A stretch of 64,000 nt of DNA from UBA10649 sp963755335 (GTDB lineage Bacteria; Actinomycetota; Actinomycetes; S36-B12), in contig CAVWJW010000002.1 of assembly GCA_963755335.1 (NCBI GenBank), forward strand, positions 434,001-498,000, given 5' to 3'. The notes beneath the pieces were generated by a model, which saw nothing but the letters and a program-made list of their open reading frames with translations, had not been told where the DNA came from and did not search any database. The position numbers and the translations under genes are program-made. Numbering within the stretch: position 1 is the first letter of the stretch; every line of letters starts with the position of its first letter. Below are positions 36,366 to 45,226 of the stretch, one piece after another.

Positions 36366-37748
36366 ATGAGCCATCGTCTGAATCCCTTCGCCAGAGTCGC
36401 CGCAACGATCGGGGTGATCGCCGTCATCGCTGCCCTTCCGGCACCGGGAGCAGGGGCGAGCGCGAGGGCCGCCACGCACCCGCTATCGGGAACGGAGTCG
36501 AGCGCGGGGCACACCGTCACCTGGTCGATCGGCGGCGCTTTCCCCGTTCCGGCTGACCGCCCGGACCTGCTGGCCTACCCGTACGACGGCGTCATCTATC
36601 CAGCGTCCACGGTGACGTTGTCCGGATCCGAGACCTTCACCCTCGGGGCGGGCCTGGTCACCAACCTCGACATGACCGCGTCCCTCGGATTCATGATGGA
36701 CGCCAAGGACACTGCCACGTTGCGCAAGCCAGTCTCGGCCGGCACGTACACCTTGCCGTTCGATCTCAAACTCAAAGTGCCGGCGTCGCGAAGTGCGGTG
36801 GGCAAGTCGGAGGCGCCACCGGCTCCGTTGAACACCGTGCAGGCCATGGTGGACTCTCGAAACTGCAACGACAACGGCGTATGCGATGGCCCGGAAGTCA
36901 TCATGTACCTGGCGTTGCTGCCGGGTAAGGCGCCCAAGACGGACCGGATACCTCCCACGGTGCGAGCAGTGCCCACCCATCACGTCGTCACGCTTGGGCA
37001 TCAGATCCCTGCGGGCTACAAGGCGTTCGACTCTGACGGACCGGTGAAGGTCCACGCCGATCTGTTCTCCGGCGGCGACCTTGTCGGCTCGATGGCCACG
37101 TCGGGGTTCGTCGCCTCCGGGCACGAGGGCGTGCTTCGCTTCCCCGCCGCGACCGGCGGGACCGGGCCGTTCTTCTACTGCCTCTGGGCGGAGGACAAGG
37201 CCGGGAACCACAGTCCCGGCGAGCCGAAGTCCGACTGCGCCTGGCTCTCCCGCGAGGTACCGCTCGTGAGCGTGTCGAACGGGTGCGGCACGGCCGCTTG
37301 GGGGACCGGACCGGAATGGGTGCAGAACGCCCTCGGCGACACCCGCACCTACGGCCCCGCCACTGTGCAGGTCCGACCCGCCTGCAACGTGCATGACGCC
37401 GCCTATCTCGGCGCCACCGTGTACAACGAGTTCACCAAGAAGGTCGAGGACTTCCGCACGACGTCGCGCAAGCAGGCCGACCGGGAATTCCTCGACAACA
37501 TCCGCGCGATCTGCGCGAAGGCCCTCAAGGGCCCTGCCAATCGTGCCGAGCTAAAGGACTGCCGCAACGGGGTGGGCCTCAAGGGACTGTCCACTCTGAA
37601 CGGGGCCGTCATCGGCGGGCTGACCTACTTCGACGCGGTGCGCACGTTCGGCGGAGTCGGATACGACTGGGACGCGTCCGTGCCGGGAACCCAGCAGAGC
37701 AGGCCATCGTCCACCGTCCCGCACGGCGGGGGACGCAACGGCGCCTGA
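36366..37748 (+). CDS. Secreted protein with C-terminal phospholipase A2-like domain
   Basis: A 460-residue exported protein with a signal peptide (VAATIGVIAVIAALPAPGAGA). Residues 30-310 form an unassigned beta-rich region. The C-terminal part holds NGCGTAAWG, then CNVHDAAYLGATVYN (Cys340, His343, Asp344) and REFLDNIRAIC, which is the CxxHD catalytic helix and second helix of prokaryotic secreted PLA2. PLA2 cleaves the sn-2 ester of phospholipids. The usual calcium loop is not obvious, so activity is uncertain. A Ser/Pro/Gly tail follows. Confidence 0.7.
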   Translation: MSHRLNPFARVAATIGVIAVIAALPAPGAGASARAATHPLSGTESSAGHTVTWSIGGAFPVPADRPDLLAYPYDGVIYPASTVTLSGSETFTLGAGLVTNLDMTASLGFMMDAKDTATLRKPVSAGTYTLPFDLKLKVPASRSAVGKSEAPPAPLNTVQAMVDSRNCNDNGVCDGPEVIMYLALLPGKAPKTDRIPPTVRAVPTHHVVTLGHQIPAGYKAFDSDGPVKVHADLFSGGDLVGSMATSGFVASGHEGVLRFPAATGGTGPFFYCLWAEDKAGNHSPGEPKSDCAWLSREVPLVSVSNGCGTAAWGTGPEWVQNALGDTRTYGPATVQVRPACNVHDAAYLGATVYNEFTKKVEDFRTTSRKQADREFLDNIRAICAKALKGPANRAELKDCRNGVGLKGLSTLNGAVIGGLTYFDAVRTFGGVGYDWDASVPGTQQSRPSSTVPHGGGRNGA

Positions 37749-37801
37749 GCCGAAACGGCCTCACTCCATCACGATTGCGGTGCTGCCTGAATACTGGGCG
37801 G

Positions 37802-39280
37802 ATGACGGAGGCCGCGGTTCGTGCGACTCCGTCCGCCGTGCTGCACCTGCTTCGTCGGGCGACGTACGGGCCGACACCGACATCGATAGCCGATGCGACC
37901 TCTCGCGGGTCGACCGCGTGGCTCGACCGGCAGCTGACGCCAGGGAGCATTCCTGACCCGTACGGAGACATCGTGCGAGGGCTCTACCCGGAGGCAGGCT
38001 GGACGATCCCACAGGTCCATCGTCAGGTAGCACTGGGCCACCTTCCCCGGTATTCGTGGGACGTCATGCAGGCGCTCGGCCAGTACACGCTCGCGATGGC
38101 GACATGGAGTTCGCGGCAACTGCTCGAGGTCATGGTCGAGTTCTGGAGCAACCACCTCAACGTGGCCAGTCCATCCGATGGCGTGTGGGACTCCCGGCAG
38201 GACTACGACCGAAGGGTGATCCGCCCGCACGCCCTGGGCAAGTACAGCGCGATGCTGGCAGCGAGCGCCGCACACCCGGCCATGCTCGCCTACCTGAACC
38301 AGGCCGAGTCGACGCGGATGGCGCCGAACGAGAACTACGGCCGCGAACTGCTCGAACTGCACACGGTCGGCGTCCACGCGGGCTACAGCGAGGCGATGGT
38401 GCTCGACTCGGCGCGGATCATGACGGGCTACACGATCCAGTTCGACGAACGCCGACCGCGATTCGGGGAGTATCGATACGACCCCTCCATTCACTGGAGG
38501 GGTCACGTGCGCGTCCTGGGGTTCTCGCATCCCAATACGGCTGCTGACGGTCGGGCCGTCGTCGACGCGTACCTCGACTACCTCGCCCACCATCCGGCGA
38601 CGGCACGCAGTATCGCGCGCAAGCTCGCTGTGCGATTCGTGTCGGACGAGCCCACGCAGGCGCTCGTCAACCACCTGGCGTCGGTGTACCTCGCCAGCGA
38701 CACCGCGATCGCGCCCGTCCTGCGTGCACTCTTCGCATCGCGCGAGTTCGCCGCAGCTGACGGAGCGAAGGTCCGACGTCCCTACGAGGACCTCGTCGCC
38801 ACGTTGCGCGCGCTTGGCTATCGCCTGCTCCCACGCCAAGCGGGCGCTCCAGCACGACGCAAGGGGCCGGAGGCGCTCTACTGGATCGCTTCGTCGCTGC
38901 AGCAGGCGCCCCTCGCATGGACGCAGCCGGACGGCTACCCCGACACGGCCGACGCCTGGGGCGCGGCGGGCGGGCTGCTGCACCGATGGAACATGCACCA
39001 AGGCCTCGCCGGTGGATGGTGGCCGGCGAAGGATCGCATCCTCGTGCCACAGCTCCCCTCGCTGCTGCCGCGCACCCTGACCACCTACGGCGCGCTGATC
39101 GCCTCGCTCGCCGCTCGACTCACCGGCGAGCACCTGCCGGCCCGCGACGCGGCGACCGTGCTGGCCTTCCTCGGCAAGGCCCCGAACGACCACGTCCATG
39201 CAGGCGACCCCGCGGTGACGTGGGATCTCGTGCGAACCGTCGCACTGCTGCTCGACACCGCAAACCACGAGCTTCGATAG
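37802..39280 (+). CDS. DUF1800 family protein
   Basis: A 492-residue protein with typical DUF1800 blocks: HLLRRATYGPTPTSI, MVEFWSNHLNVA, MLAYLNQAEST, NENYGRELLELHTVGV and ARKLAVRFVSDEP. No signal peptide is evident in this reading. DUF1800 genes are almost always next to DUF1501 genes, as here (11-base gap), but the activity of the pair is unknown. Its partner carries a Tat signal, suggesting a joint extracytoplasmic role. Confidence 0.88.
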   Translation: MTEAAVRATPSAVLHLLRRATYGPTPTSIADATSRGSTAWLDRQLTPGSIPDPYGDIVRGLYPEAGWTIPQVHRQVALGHLPRYSWDVMQALGQYTLAMATWSSRQLLEVMVEFWSNHLNVASPSDGVWDSRQDYDRRVIRPHALGKYSAMLAASAAHPAMLAYLNQAESTRMAPNENYGRELLELHTVGVHAGYSEAMVLDSARIMTGYTIQFDERRPRFGEYRYDPSIHWRGHVRVLGFSHPNTAADGRAVVDAYLDYLAHHPATARSIARKLAVRFVSDEPTQALVNHLASVYLASDTAIAPVLRALFASREFAAADGAKVRRPYEDLVATLRALGYRLLPRQAGAPARRKGPEALYWIASSLQQAPLAWTQPDGYPDTADAWGAAGGLLHRWNMHQGLAGGWWPAKDRILVPQLPSLLPRTLTTYGALIASLAARLTGEHLPARDAATVLAFLGKAPNDHVHAGDPAVTWDLVRTVALLLDTANHELR

Positions 39281-39290
39281 GAGGAGCGGA

Positions 39291-40601
39291 ATGCCCCCTG
39301 CATCGATGTCCCGCCGATCCTTCCTGGGGAGGACGGCAGGCCTCACCGCGGCCGCGCTCACCGGCCTTTCGGCACCCCAGCTGACGACCCGAGTGGCGTT
39401 CGCGGCCACCCCCGCCTACTCCGGTGACGTGCTCGTCATCCTGTCCATGCGAGGCGGCTTCGACGGGTTGTCTGCCATTGTTCCGCTCGGGGACCCCGGC
39501 TACCGTGCGGCACGCCCCACCATCGGGATCCCCGAGTCGCGGGCGCTCCCGACGGCAAGCCGATTCTGGGGCCTGCACCCGGATCTGGCTCCGCTGAAGC
39601 CGTGGTGGGATGCCGGCTCGTTCGGCGCGATTCATGCCGTCGGCGCACCGGACCCCAGCCGGTCGCACTTCGCGGCCACGGAGGCGATGGAACGCGCAGC
39701 GCCGGGCTCGTCCTTGCGCACGGGATGGATCGACCGCACGCTGGGCCTCCGGACCCCGTCGACGGTGTTCCAGGGCGTCGCCCTCGGTGACTCCCTCGCA
39801 CCGGATTCGATGGCCGGGCCGTTCGCCGAGCTCGCCTTCGACTCCATCGACCACTTCACCCTGGACAGTGTCTACGGCAGCACCCCCGAAGCACTGGCAG
39901 CGGACGGTGCCCGATGGAGCGCGGCACTGGCTGCCCTGCACGCCCGGATCCCGTCGCTGAGCAGCGCCGCCGACTCCGCCCTCGGGGCCGTTGCGACGGC
40001 GCGCTCACTGAAGTCCGCGGACTACTCGCCCGCGAACGGGGCCGCCTACCCGCATCTGCAGGAGAACGGTCCCTACTCCGAGAGTCCCTTGTCTGCTGCG
40101 CTCTACGACGTCGCCCGCCTTGTCCGCGCGAACCTGGGCCTGCAGCTCGTGTGCCTGGACTACGACGACTGGGACATGCACGCCAACCTCGGGACCGTCG
40201 ACTCGGGTCGATTCCATGATCGCCTGTCCGAATGGGCAGCATGCATCACGGCGTTCCTCACCGACCTCGGCCCTGACGGCATGTCGAACGTGACGATTGC
40301 GACGATGTCGGAGTTCGGCAGGCGCGTGCACGAGAACGGCGACCTGGGCGTCGACCACGGTCACGGCAACGCGATGCTCATCCTGGGGTCAGGCGTCGTA
40401 GGGGGTGTCGTGCACGGAGACTGGCCCGGTCTGTCGGACGACAAGCTCGACGACGGGGATCTGGCTGGCACAACGGACTACCGCGACGTCCTGGCCGAGG
40501 CCCTGGTGCAGAGATGCCGGCAGCCCGTCAGTGACCTGGCCGCAGTCTTCCCGAACCGTGGCGCCTTCAACGCCGTGGGTGCTTTCGCCGCCAAGGCGTG
40601 A
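39291..40601 (+). CDS. DUF1501 family Tat-exported protein
   Basis: A 436-residue protein with a twin-arginine signal (SRRSFLGRTAGLTAAALTGL). The body matches DUF1501, an alkaline-phosphatase-superfamily relative: VLVILSMRGGFDGLSAIVP at the start, TMSEFGRRVHENGD and DHGHGNAMLILG near the end supply candidate metal ligands. The AGGAGCGG leader precedes the ATG. It is co-transcribed with DUF1800. Confidence 0.88.
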   Translation: MPPASMSRRSFLGRTAGLTAAALTGLSAPQLTTRVAFAATPAYSGDVLVILSMRGGFDGLSAIVPLGDPGYRAARPTIGIPESRALPTASRFWGLHPDLAPLKPWWDAGSFGAIHAVGAPDPSRSHFAATEAMERAAPGSSLRTGWIDRTLGLRTPSTVFQGVALGDSLAPDSMAGPFAELAFDSIDHFTLDSVYGSTPEALAADGARWSAALAALHARIPSLSSAADSALGAVATARSLKSADYSPANGAAYPHLQENGPYSESPLSAALYDVARLVRANLGLQLVCLDYDDWDMHANLGTVDSGRFHDRLSEWAACITAFLTDLGPDGMSNVTIATMSEFGRRVHENGDLGVDHGHGNAMLILGSGVVGGVVHGDWPGLSDDKLDDGDLAGTTDYRDVLAEALVQRCRQPVSDLAAVFPNRGAFNAVGAFAAKA

Positions 40602-41021
40602 TCAGCGCGCGTGCCAGCGCCCGGACCGACGAGCGACCCCGGCGAGGGTCCCCATGGTCACCGCCACCCCACCGAACACGGCCTGCAGGGCACTCGGACC
40701 GACGAACGGGATCTGCACCATCACCTCCACAAGCAGCAGGCCGCTCGCTGCGAGCACCAGCTCCGGCGCCGCACGTCTCCTGCGCAAGGCGGCAAGGGCC
40801 GCGATACTCGATGGCACGGCGACCGAGGAGAACAGCCAGACGGCCGGCAGTCGCCAGGTGTCGAGGCCGAGGGGCTCGAGGTTCGTGATCGGCGGCGCGT
40901 ACATGCCCTCCCACAACTGGATCGCGCCCGCGAGTCCGCTGACGGCCAGGGCACTCTCGACGGCCACGAAGGTCCGGCGAAACGGCAGCGGACGAACTGC
41001 CAGAGCCTGGTCGAGCGCCAC
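40602..41021 (-). CDS. Small integral membrane protein, 139 aa
   Basis: Four hydrophobic helices are visible, for example AVESALAVSGLAGAIQLWEG, WRLPAVWLFSSVAVPSSIAA and LVLAASGLLLVEVMVQIPFV. I take the GTG at 41021 (VALDQALAVRPLPF) as start, because a longer frame would run into the divergent hydrolase gene. It abuts the DUF1501 gene tail-to-tail. No family assigned. Confidence 0.6.
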   Translation of the reverse strand: MALDQALAVRPLPFRRTFVAVESALAVSGLAGAIQLWEGMYAPPITNLEPLGLDTWRLPAVWLFSSVAVPSSIAALAALRRRRAAPELVLAASGLLLVEVMVQIPFVGPSALQAVFGGVAVTMGTLAGVARRSGRWHAR

Positions 41022-41070
41022 GGCCCTACGGTAGGACGGTCGTACTGGGCCAGTCCACCGGGCGAGTGCG

Positions 41071-42069
41071 ATGCTTAGAGACGTGGTGATCCGCTCGAGC
41101 CACGGCGATCCGCTTCGCGCTCTTGCGTGGGCGTCGGCCGCGCTGCTCGCGGGCGGGCTCGTGGGCTGCGGCTCGGCGACCGACGGTGCGGCCCGCGAGT
41201 CTGCTGCACCGTTGCCGACGGCGACGGCGACGGCGACGCACGATTCGCTGGTCCCCTCCGCCGCAACGCCCATCACCGCGGACTATGTCCCTGGCCAGGC
41301 GGCACAGCTCCGGCTCCCGGCGAAGGCGGGAGCCGCCCCGCTGATCGTGATGGTTCCCGGCGGCGGGTGGGCCACTGCGGATCCCACCGGCCTGGTCCCG
41401 CTCGCCGCCCAACTGACCGACGACGGAGCCAGCACGGCGCTCATCACGTACGCCACGACGAGCACCCACAGCACGTTCCCGGAGGCGGTCGACGACGTCG
41501 CCTGCGCAGTTCGCTGGGCGACCGCCCAGGCCGCAGCCCACGGGCATCCGGCCACGCACGTCATCGTGCTCGGCCACTCGGCGGGTGGCCATCTGGCTGC
41601 ACTCGTGTCCTTCTCCGGCAGCGAGTTCGGGAGCCGATGTCCGTACCCCGTGGTCAGGATCGACGGGCTGATCGGGCTGGCCGGCGTCTACGACACCGAT
41701 CAGTTCCAGCCCGTGCTCGCCCCGTGGATGGGCAAGGGCCCTGTGCAGGCTCCCGATGCCTGGCGCCGAGTCAATCCGACGGCGTGGCTGCGCGACGGCA
41801 AGGCGGTGCCGTCTGGGCTGCGCGTGCTTCTCATCCACGGTGACGCGGATACGAGCGTGCCGCTAGCGCAGACGACGTCGTTGGCCCGCAATCTCGATGC
41901 CGCAGGGATCGACGTGCGCACGGATGTCCTGCCGGGCCTGGGACATCTCGAGATCTTCCAGGCGCCGCACGCGGAGCCGCCGATCCGCGCGTGGCTCGAT
42001 GACTGGCCCATGCCGGCCTCGGCAGCTACTCCCCCTGGGCTCGCTGGATCGCCTCAGCGATCTTCTTGA
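41071..42069 (+). CDS. Alpha/beta hydrolase lipoprotein
   Basis: The N-terminus is a lipoprotein signal with lipobox LVGC, so the enzyme is anchored outside the membrane. The hydrolase core has the HGG-like oxyanion segment VPGGGWATADP, the nucleophile elbow VLGHSAGGH, the acid in HGDADTSVPL and the His in LPGLGHLEIF. This is an esterase/lipase of the BD-FAE or carbohydrate-esterase type. The 3' end overlaps the ArsR gene tail-to-tail by about 44 bases. Confidence 0.85.
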   Translation: MLRDVVIRSSHGDPLRALAWASAALLAGGLVGCGSATDGAARESAAPLPTATATATHDSLVPSAATPITADYVPGQAAQLRLPAKAGAAPLIVMVPGGGWATADPTGLVPLAAQLTDDGASTALITYATTSTHSTFPEAVDDVACAVRWATAQAAAHGHPATHVIVLGHSAGGHLAALVSFSGSEFGSRCPYPVVRIDGLIGLAGVYDTDQFQPVLAPWMGKGPVQAPDAWRRVNPTAWLRDGKAVPSGLRVLLIHGDADTSVPLAQTTSLARNLDAAGIDVRTDVLPGLGHLEIFQAPHAEPPIRAWLDDWPMPASAATPPGLAGSPQRSS

Positions 42070-42364
42070 TCCGTCGAAGCCTTGCGTCCCAAGCGGAGCC
42101 GACTTCCTCCAGCTGAGCCACAGCGCGAGCGAGCTGCGCCTCGTCGACGTTGTAATGCCGCTCGCGTCCGACGGGTGTCGCGTGGATGAGGCCGACTCGA
42201 TCGAGTACCGCGAGGTGCTTCGACACCGCCTGACGCGTGACCGGCAGATGCTCGCTGAGCGAGGTGGCGGTGCCGACACCGCCGGCGAGCAGGAGGTCGA
42301 GCATCCGGCGACGGATCGGGTCGCCGACCGCCGACCACAGGTCGTCGTCGAGGTCTGCCCTCAC
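42026..42364 (-). CDS. ArsR-family transcriptional repressor
   Basis: A 112-residue winged-helix protein: LWSAVGDPIRRRMLDLLLAG then SLSEHLPVTRQAVSKHLAVL (recognition helix) and GRERHYNVDEAQL. No metal-binding Cys cluster is present. It follows the SRPBCC gene with a GTGA overlap, a common actinobacterial pair in which the ArsR protein represses its own operon. The two palindromes at 42841-42901 are its probable operators. Confidence 0.88.
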   Translation of the reverse strand: MRADLDDDLWSAVGDPIRRRMLDLLLAGGVGTATSLSEHLPVTRQAVSKHLAVLDRVGLIHATPVGRERHYNVDEAQLARAVAQLEEVGSAWDARLRRIKKIAEAIQRAQGE

Positions 42365-42825
42365 CGAGTCGCCACCAGCTGCGTGGCGTAGGCGGCGAGG
42401 CTCGGCACGAAGATGTCCCAGCCATTGACATGGTCCTGGTACGCGGCCTCGAGCACGGCAGCCTCCCAGCCCTTCTCGCGGAAGCCCGTCTCGGTCATCC
42501 GCACGAGGGTGCCGTCGCCGCGGGTCTCGAGCGCGAAGGTGACGAGCAGGGAGTTGTCGGGCTTGGCGACATCGGCCCCCTCATAGACCCAGCGGAACGA
42601 GAACAGGCGCGGCGGATCGGCGTCGATGACGGTGAGCTGCTCGATGTGCGGGTCGTCGGAGTCCCGGCCCCAGGCGATCTCGTGGACGGAGCCGGCGGAC
42701 GTCAGGTCTCCTGTTTCGGCGCCGTTCCACCACTCGCGGATGTGCTCGGGGCTGGTGATCACCTCGAACACGATGTCGGCAGGGGCCTCGACGAGGATCT
42801 CGCGCTCAATGCTTCCGAATTCCAT
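42361..42825 (-). CDS. SRPBCC (AHSA1-like) domain protein
   Basis: A 154-residue START-like protein: EREILVEAPADIVFEVITSPEH, IREWWNG, and TLVRMTETGFREKGWEAAV near the end, followed by the long C-terminal helix. These proteins bind hydrophobic small molecules. It is the first gene of the SRPBCC-ArsR operon. Confidence 0.85.
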   Translation of the reverse strand: MEFGSIEREILVEAPADIVFEVITSPEHIREWWNGAETGDLTSAGSVHEIAWGRDSDDPHIEQLTVIDADPPRLFSFRWVYEGADVAKPDNSLLVTFALETRGDGTLVRMTETGFREKGWEAAVLEAAYQDHVNGWDIFVPSLAAYATQLVATR

Positions 42826-42840
42826 GGGACTCTCCTTTGT

Positions 42841-42901
42841 GCAACGTTTGGTTGCGCATCACAGTAGCCCAGGTCCCGCCATCACGCAACCATTGGTTGC
42901 G
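42841..42901. promoter_or_regulatory. Two GCAAC...GTTGC operators
   Basis: GCAACGTTTGGTTGC (42841-42855) and the perfect palindrome CGCAACCATTGGTTGCG (42885-42901) share the half-site GCAAC/GTTGC and lie upstream of the SRPBCC-ArsR operon, 45 bases centre to centre. Such paired inverted repeats are typical ArsR autoregulatory sites. The second also lies just past the end of the HMG-CoA reductase gene. Confidence 0.6.
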
Positions 42902-42909
42902 CAGGAGTC

Positions 42910-44439
42910 CTATCGATTGCGGCCGTACTGCTCGTGAGCGCTCACCCAGTCGAGGGCCGAGATCGCGGACGCGAGCGAGATCTCACCCGACAGGACCGTG
43001 CCTGCCACGATCTCTGCCAGGGCATTCACCTTGCCCGGTCCGGTGCAGTCGAGCAGCGCCAGGCACTCCGCCTGCGTCGGAAGCGCGGTACCTCCGCCGT
43101 ACGTGGCCACGATCAATGACGGCAACGTGATCGCCACGTACAGGTCGTCGTCGACGACCTCGCTGTGGATCACCGCGGCCGACGACTCGGCGACGTTGGC
43201 GACGTCCTGTCCGCACGCGATGAACAGGGCCGTCAGCCCGTTGGCCGACTGGAGGCCGTTGTTCACCGCGCCCGACAGGAATGCCCCCACGTTCGCGACC
43301 GCACCGTGCCGGACCAACGCTTCGGGCGTCACGCGCATGACACTGCCCAGGACCTGCCGGGGAATGATGGCCTCCGCAGTGACTCGCTTGCCACGTGTCT
43401 GCATGACGTTGACGAGCGAGGCCTTCTTGTCGGTGGCGAAGTTCGACTCCAGGTAGAAGTGCCGGATCTCAGGACGTTCGGAGACGATCCACGACGTCGC
43501 GGCGAAGGTCGCCTTGCTGACCATGTTCTGGCCCGCGGCATCACCTGTCGTGTAGTCGAAGCGGCAGAACGCGAATCGGTGGGCGAGGAACGTCTCGATG
43601 CGCAGGAGCTTTCCCACGCTGGTGGTGCTCTCGGCGATCTCCGCGATCCTCGCCTCGTTCTGCTGCAGCCATTGGGTGAAGGCGCGGGCTTCCCGAGCGC
43701 TGTCGAAGATGAACACCGGAGCGCGCTGCATCGAGTCGTCCTGAACCGTGCAGGTGACCCCTCCTGCTGCATTGAGGACCTTCATCCCGCGGTTGTACGA
43801 CGCCACCAGCGTGCCCTCAGTGGTCGCGAGCGGGATGAGGTACTCGCCGTTGGCGTGCTCGCCGTTGATGCGCAGGGGCCCGGCGATCCCCAACGGCACC
43901 TGTGCGACGCCGATCAGGTGCTCGATGTTGCCCCGGGTGACCTCCGGGTCGTACGTGATCCGGGCCGCGTGCTCCATCGTCACGCCCGTGACGTCGCGGA
44001 CGAAGTCCTGACGCACCTGGACCGCCTGACGACTCCAGTCGTCCTCCTGACGGGGGATGTGCGGCCGCTCGGGTGGCGGCTGGACGATGTAGTCGACCGC
44101 CTCGAACTCGAGCGCGCCGAACGGCTCGCACACGAACTCCGTCGCGATGGTGTGCGGCCCCTCCGCCAACGGCGGCCCCTGCACCCGGACGTCCAACTCG
44201 GTCCGGAGCGAGAAGGGCAGCGGCTCGTCGGCGGAGATCGAGCCGACCAGCCTTGGGACACCGGCCACCACGAACTCCGTCGTGCTCAGGTCACAGGGCG
44301 TTCCGTCGATGGCGATCCTCGTGACGCTGGTGAGGGTGGCGTCGAACAGCCGGTTCTTCACCCGATAGGCCGGGCCCGCCTCGGAGTTGCGAAGGCTTCC
44401 GACCGTGTAGAGCCGATTGACGAACGACAGCGAGACCAT
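42910..44439 (-). CDS. HMG-CoA reductase with extra N-terminal domain
   Basis: A 509-residue protein. Residues about 140-509 are class I-like HMG-CoA reductase with all catalytic positions: Glu208 (ATTEGTLVAS), Lys338 (SNFATDKKAS), Asp412 (ACGQDVANV) and His502 near the C-terminus (SAHEQYGRN); GDAAGQNM binds the cofactor. The enzyme makes mevalonate with NAD(P)H. Residues 1-125 are a beta-rich domain (GSLRNSEAGPAYRVKNRLFD) that is not part of standard reductases; it vaguely recalls the DUF6379/C-glycoside deglycosidase beta family. No other mevalonate-pathway gene is near. The start at 44439 keeps the N-terminal domain intact. Confidence 0.85.
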   Translation of the reverse strand: MVSLSFVNRLYTVGSLRNSEAGPAYRVKNRLFDATLTSVTRIAIDGTPCDLSTTEFVVAGVPRLVGSISADEPLPFSLRTELDVRVQGPPLAEGPHTIATEFVCEPFGALEFEAVDYIVQPPPERPHIPRQEDDWSRQAVQVRQDFVRDVTGVTMEHAARITYDPEVTRGNIEHLIGVAQVPLGIAGPLRINGEHANGEYLIPLATTEGTLVASYNRGMKVLNAAGGVTCTVQDDSMQRAPVFIFDSAREARAFTQWLQQNEARIAEIAESTTSVGKLLRIETFLAHRFAFCRFDYTTGDAAGQNMVSKATFAATSWIVSERPEIRHFYLESNFATDKKASLVNVMQTRGKRVTAEAIIPRQVLGSVMRVTPEALVRHGAVANVGAFLSGAVNNGLQSANGLTALFIACGQDVANVAESSAAVIHSEVVDDDLYVAITLPSLIVATYGGGTALPTQAECLALLDCTGPGKVNALAEIVAGTVLSGEISLASAISALDWVSAHEQYGRNR

Positions 44440-44503
44440 GGGCCAATTCTGCCGACGTGCGCGGGACGATGGCCCGGCCAACCTGGTCAACCCGGCCAAC
44501 CCG

Positions 44504-45185
44504 TCAGCGCACCACCTTGATGTTGAACGATCGGCGTACCCACGACGCCCATGAGGCGAAGCCACAACGGCAGGAACATCTCGGTGCCGCGGGCCGTCGT
44601 GATGTCGCCCAGATCGATGATGTCGGTGTGGCCGAACTCACGCAGGAGCTGAGTCACGGTCGCCTTGGCGTCAGCGTCATTCCCGGACACGAACACGCTG
44701 TGGACTCCATCGGCCAGCGCCTGCGGGTGCACCATGAGTTCCGCTGTCAAGGTGTTGAGGGTCTTGACGACCCTGGTCCCGGGGAACTCCGCCTGGATCC
44801 GCTCGGCGAGTGAGTCCGTGTTGCTGATGAACAGGGAGGGGGGAAATCCCGCGGAGAAGTCGAGAGGGTTGGAGATGTCCACGAGGACCTTGCCCTCGAG
44901 CCCCTCCGCTCCTGCTGCCCGGATGGCGTCGAGGGAGACGGCGCCTGACGTGGCATTGATGACCACCTCCGCCTGACCTGCGGCGTCGGCGAACGACGCC
45001 ACCAGCACCGCGGGGTGCTCGGCCGCCCATGCGGAGAAGGGCGCGCCGCCCATGGGGCCTGGCTCGGTCCGCTCCAACGTCGCGGCGACGTCCCGCGTCC
45101 CGATCGTCACCTGGTGGCCCAGGCCCTCCAGCCGTTCGGCGAGTGCCGTGCCCACACCGCCGGTTCCCAAGACAGCAATGCGCAT
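44504..45185 (-). CDS. NADP(H)/F420-dependent-type oxidoreductase (one-base frame break)
   Basis: A Rossmann protein starting MRIAVLGTGGVGTALAERLE, with VTIGTRDV for NADP phosphate binding, VVINATSGAVS and VLVDISNPLDFSAG, as in F420-dependent NADP oxidoreductase-like proteins. One extra base near 44531 hides the family's usual ending; corrected, the tail reads FNIKVVR and stops at 44504. Length then is about 226 residues. Whether it uses F420 cannot be told. Confidence 0.8.
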
Positions 45186-45226
45186 GTCGCTCAACTCCTT
45201 GACGAGCCTGACCCGGACTCTCCCAG

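Noticed and set aside
43165..44520. A 451-residue plus-strand frame opposite the HMG-CoA reductase
   Set aside because: The minus-strand frame has every catalytic residue of HMG-CoA reductase; this one has none of any family.
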